Notes under the pieces: model-generated
What the model was told of the DNA's origin: nothing
The model's input: the letters and a program-made list of their open reading frames with translations, nothing else
The model's database searches: none
DNA from: Phoronis ovalis
Taxonomy: Eukaryota > Phoronida > Phoronidae
Direction: 5' to 3'
Assembly (NCBI GenBank): GCA_028565635.1
Contig: JAOXYB010036828.1
Coordinates: forward strand, 2,761 to 13,680
Length of the DNA: 10,920 nt
In this document: in pieces, positions 8,507 through 10,920 of the stretch
Numbering within the stretch: position 1 is the first letter of the stretch
How the letters are laid out: each line of letters opens with the position of its first letter
Translations under genes and position numbers: made by a program

Positions 8507-8780
8507 CATGTTCTGCTAAGCGGTCATTTTTGGAAAAGGTTTTTCAAATAATATTGTGTATGTGAGGCTTGTTTGTGAACATTTTTGATTATGTTGGTGG
8601 AAGGATTTTATATTTTTTTAACTTAACTTTCATGATCTGCTAAGCGGCCATTTCGGGAAAAATGTGTTTTTTGAATATAATAGTGTGTGTGTGTGTGTGT
8701 GTGTGTGTGAAGCTTGTTTGTGTAAATTTAATTATAGTAATGGAAGAGATTTTGGCTTTTATCATTTGAAACTTAATTTT
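8507..8780. repeat. Diverged ~124-bp tandem duplication, third partial copy beyond
   Basis: Copy A (8507-8630) and copy B (8631-8780) start with CATG-TCTGCTAAGCGG, share CATTT-GGAAAA, GCTTGTTTGTG and AACTTAA-TTT in the same order, and differ at many single bases. Copy B is 26 bp longer, mostly because of its (GT)13 tract. A further degraded start, CATTTTCTGCCAAAAGCGGC, lies near 8790-8810. The divergence shows that the duplication is old. No coding potential was seen. Confidence 0.8.
8683..8709. repeat. (GT)13 microsatellite
   Basis: Thirteen uninterrupted GT units plus a G, followed by A. The matching place in the neighbouring duplicate (near 8555) reads TTGTGTATGTGAG, an unexpanded imperfect seed, so the array grew after the duplication. 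Confidence 0.97.
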
Positions 8781-8830
8781 TTAAAAGCACATTTTCTGCC
8801 AAAAGCGGCTGATAAAAAGTTTAGGTATTA

Positions 8831-9052
8831 CCTTTTTTAAAAGTATGTACTGTTTGGTGATTATCTCTTCTTTTTTAATTATTGAAGCATAGGCTGAAAT
8901 TATATGTGCACTTGAATGTATCTCGACACCTTAAGATTTCCGCAGAGTTACCAGGTACGACACTTGCAGAAGCACATACCGGAACAGTCCGTCCAATTAA
9001 AAAAAAAGAAATTATCAATACAGTTGTATAAAAGGGCCGTTTAATTTGTAAC
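8831..9052. other. AT-rich intergenic sequence with a TATA-like motif
   Basis: No gene was recognised. TATAAAAG at 9027-9034 is a perfect TATA-box match and is followed about 25 bases later by ACAGTC, which is initiator-like. Only a 13-codon frame follows, so a promoter is possible but unsupported. Confidence 0.25.
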
Positions 9053-9087
9053 AGTCGGGCGCGGTCCCAATGAAAATACTCATGAGT
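9038..9087 (+). repeat. Left arm of the inverted-repeat pair
   Basis: In order: CGTTT, AATTT, GTAAC, AGTCGGGCGCGGTCCC, a 9-base spacer, ACTCATGAGT. Against the reverse complement of the right arm (CGTTT, GTTAC, TTTAGGCTGCGGTCCC, ACTCATGAGT) the order is the same, with extra bases AATTT and the spacer. Confidence 0.5.
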
Positions 9088-10030
9088 TATTTTAAGTTTT
9101 ACTCAGCTTAGTAAAATAAATATATTTATATCCTTATATCCTGTTAATTGAAATTTGCATTGTAATTTATAGAAATTGAAAGCATGAAATAATTGTTGTC
9201 AAAAAGTTTGATTTTGAATGTTTCTTAAATGCATTAAGTGTGATCAGTACTGAAAGTTTAAATAACTTTATTATTCAGTGAAAAACTGTATGAGCGTTTA
9301 GGCAGTGTCCGTAATGAATGACCACACTGTGGTGTGAGTAAAGTTGCCTGCTGAATACACGGTCCTTTGACATGGAATAAATGTACTCCGTTTATACGTA
9401 TCCTCGATCACTTTGTACAAATATTTATTGCCACGAGGACAGAACTTGACAGACAAAAAGATAGAAATTCAATTCTAACTAGACATATAAAAATGGAAAA
9501 ACAATTCTACAGTTTTAATTTAGATCGTGGTAATTCTATTTCTCTTACTTTCGTATTTTTTTTAAATTAACGCGCATCTCTTAATAATATATTAGACCCG
9601 ACTTTCTAATATTATACTGGTTGAAATGTATTTGTTTTATACTATTTTGGATTATATGCTCTATTTTCCCCGAAATTATGGAACATTTCCTTTATTCAAA
9701 CCTAAGGAGAAACACAACTTGATACTGGTCAAATAATTTTATTAAACCATCCACATACTCAACTGGGTAGCTAATAAACCGGATAGCTGTGGAATCCACT
9801 TTCGAGCAGGTTTTAAAATTAAATTATTTTTTTTGGGATTATACATATTTTTGTCTAATGTGCAAATTCTGCATATATGACATTTTGTTGTCACTAACTA
9901 TTAATGCAAATACTGAAAATTTCTGCTATAACGTGTTCTAAAAGTAATTGTCATGTGTTACCTTTTTTTATGAATGTTTGCAGACCTTCTGGTTTATGTA
10001 CGATACTCATGAGTGGGACCGCAGCCTAAA
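9053..10030. mobile_element. Possible non-autonomous DNA transposon with inverted ends
   Basis: The left end reads AGTCGGGCGCGGTCCC (9053-9068) and, nine bases on, ACTCATGAGT (9078-9087). The right end reads ACTCATGAGT (10005-10014), GGGACCGC (10015-10022), AGCCTAAA. GCGGTCCC and GGGACCGC are exact reverse complements, and the outer 16 bases match at 11 positions. GTAAC flanks both sides directly (9048-9052 and 10031-10035), as a 5-bp target-site duplication would. CGTTT (9038) and AAACG (10036) are also inverted outside this, so the true boundary is uncertain. The interior is AT-rich; its longest frame is 67 codons (9367-9570) and resembles no transposase. ACTCATGAGT is itself palindromic, which weakens its value as evidence of inversion. 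Superfamily unassigned. Confidence 0.35.
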
Positions 10031-10040
10031 GTAACAAACG
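10005..10040 (-). repeat. Right arm of the inverted-repeat pair
   Basis: ACTCATGAGT, GGGACCGC, AGCCTAAA, GTAAC, AAACG on the plus strand, the mirror of the left arm near 9038-9087. The arms are about 920 bases apart at their inner edges. Confidence 0.5.
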
Positions 10041-10043
10041 ATA

Positions 10044-10084
10044 GGAGGTTCACACTGGGTTCGGGTTCCTTAATCGTAACCTCC
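10044..10084. repeat. 7-bp stem hairpin next to the right inverted arm
   Basis: GGAGGTT (10044-10050) and AACCTCC (10078-10084) pair perfectly around 27 bases that contain GGGTTCGGGTTCC. The 7-bp closing stem and the TTCG-containing loop recall a tRNA acceptor stem and T-arm, but at 41 bases there is no room for the D and anticodon arms, so it is not a tRNA. Confidence 0.5.
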
Positions 10085-10920
10085 AATAATATCTGTAAAG
10101 CCATTTATATTATTAAACAGCGCTTTAATACAAGCATACTAAGAATTTTGAAATCGAATTAGCGGTTAACAAGGTATATTCATTCAAAATATTTATCCTA
10201 GTATCCGTAACCTTAAACTCACTAATAGCGATTTTACTCATCACATAGATCTAAATACGCGCCTAATTGTTATGCTTGTAGTCTTTTGAGTATTTATTAA
10301 AAGATATTTTCACACCGGGTTTTCGCGTTGTCGCTATATTATTTTCTAATTAGCAATATGGCAGACATGTTACGCCAGTTTCAGAATTAGCCACTGCTAT
10401 GTACACTGTAACGATAAAATGTCAATTATTGTTTTAAAAAATATTTTTCTTTGCTGGTGCTGTCTACACTACTCTGTCTACTCTTCATTTTGGCCTTTGC
10501 AATCGTTTCATTTACAAGTGAATTATGTTTTCCTGTTATATATACATATTAAATCTCCAAACTTCTGATGCGTTACGATCATGGGATCAGAAACAAAGCT
10601 TGCCCTACTTATTGCTCGATGTATACACAACCCAACAATCCTTATACCATACAAACAATGGTGTATCAGGCGTCTAAACGTTAACGTTGTTGGTAGGTGT
10701 GCGACTATTTACCAACATCTTAAGAGCTAATTGTGTTGCAGATTACAGTGTGTACAAGTATTTTAATCGTAGAGAACTACTTGAGACTAACAATCCCTTT
10801 ATTCTTTGCTAATGGCAAACGTTAAAACGTAGCATTTTGATGAATGCACTTAAAAGGACATGGAAAACAAAATATTGTAACACATAAAATATAGACTAGT
10901 TGTCAATTGTAGATATATTT
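10085..10920. other. AT-rich intergenic sequence, no recognised gene
   Basis: The only items seen are a weak minus-strand exon candidate (10426-10532) and a hairpin: GTTGTTGGTA (10686-10695) pairs with TACCAACATC (10710-10719) at nine of ten positions across a 14-nt loop. I scanned 10560-10920 on the minus strand for a preceding exon and saw none. Confidence 0.4.
10426..10532 (-). other. Tentative minus-strand terminal exon
   Basis: Reading the minus strand, ATAACAG at 10539-10533 could be an acceptor. After two bases of a split codon it is followed by 34 open codons and TAA at 10428-10426. The peptide includes NETIAKAKMKSRQSSVDS and then TSKEKYFLKQ, a hydrophilic, serine-lysine-rich tail unlike the hydrophobic low-complexity peptides of most chance frames here. 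AATAAA lies about 130 bases downstream on the same strand (10298-10293). Against it: the polypyrimidine tract is poor, no family is recognised, and no upstream exon was found. Confidence 0.15.

Noticed and set aside
10044-10084. tRNA-like fold (7-bp closing stem with a TTCG-containing loop)
   Set aside because: At 41 bases there is no D arm or anticodon arm, and the T-arm stem does not pair properly.

Overview
The window is animal nuclear DNA, with one recognisable gene at its left end and about 8.5 kb of AT-rich, gene-poor sequence after it. Bases 373-2348 carry the last four coding exons of IMP4, a nucleolar protein of the U3 snoRNP / small-subunit (SSU) processome. Spliced, they give 188 codons and a stop, covering most of the Brix domain and an intact C-terminus. 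All junctions are canonical GT-AG and the reading frame is unbroken. The N-terminal part, roughly the first 100 residues judging from the usual ~290-aa family length, lies upstream of base 1. The protein reads as metazoan IMP4. Short AT-rich introns (337, 373 and 699 bp) and a diffuse AT-rich intergenic region fit an arthropod, possibly an insect, but I cannot name the species.

Layout. Bases 1-372 are the 3' part of an upstream IMP4 intron. Bases 373-2348 are the four exons and three introns. Bases 2349 to about 2765 are the 3' UTR with a canonical AATAAA at 2739. The rest holds no gene I can recognise; open frames of 60-110 codons there are no longer than chance predicts at this base composition.

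The non-coding part is not featureless. It holds: copies of a ~50-bp tandem repeat built on an ATAAGGAA / TTATTCGAGACCC quasi-palindrome (4302-4415, with an outlying copy at 3931-3946); a near-perfect 34-bp duplication (5054-5121); a five-copy 20-bp minisatellite whose internal joins each create a GGTAAG splice-donor-like motif (6321-6418); and a ~124-bp diverged tandem duplication in which only the second copy has grown a (GT)13 microsatellite (8507-8780). It also holds inverted end sequences about 1 kb apart flanked by direct GTAAC, which may be a non-autonomous DNA transposon (about 9053-10030). Weak candidates include a TATA promoter near 4568, a possible first exon at 3260, and a possible minus-strand terminal exon at 10426-10532.

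I found no prokaryotic-style system, CRISPR array, rRNA or complete tRNA. Nothing here convincingly amounts to a new biological system; the ~1-kb inverted-repeat element and the repeat arrays are the best leads.
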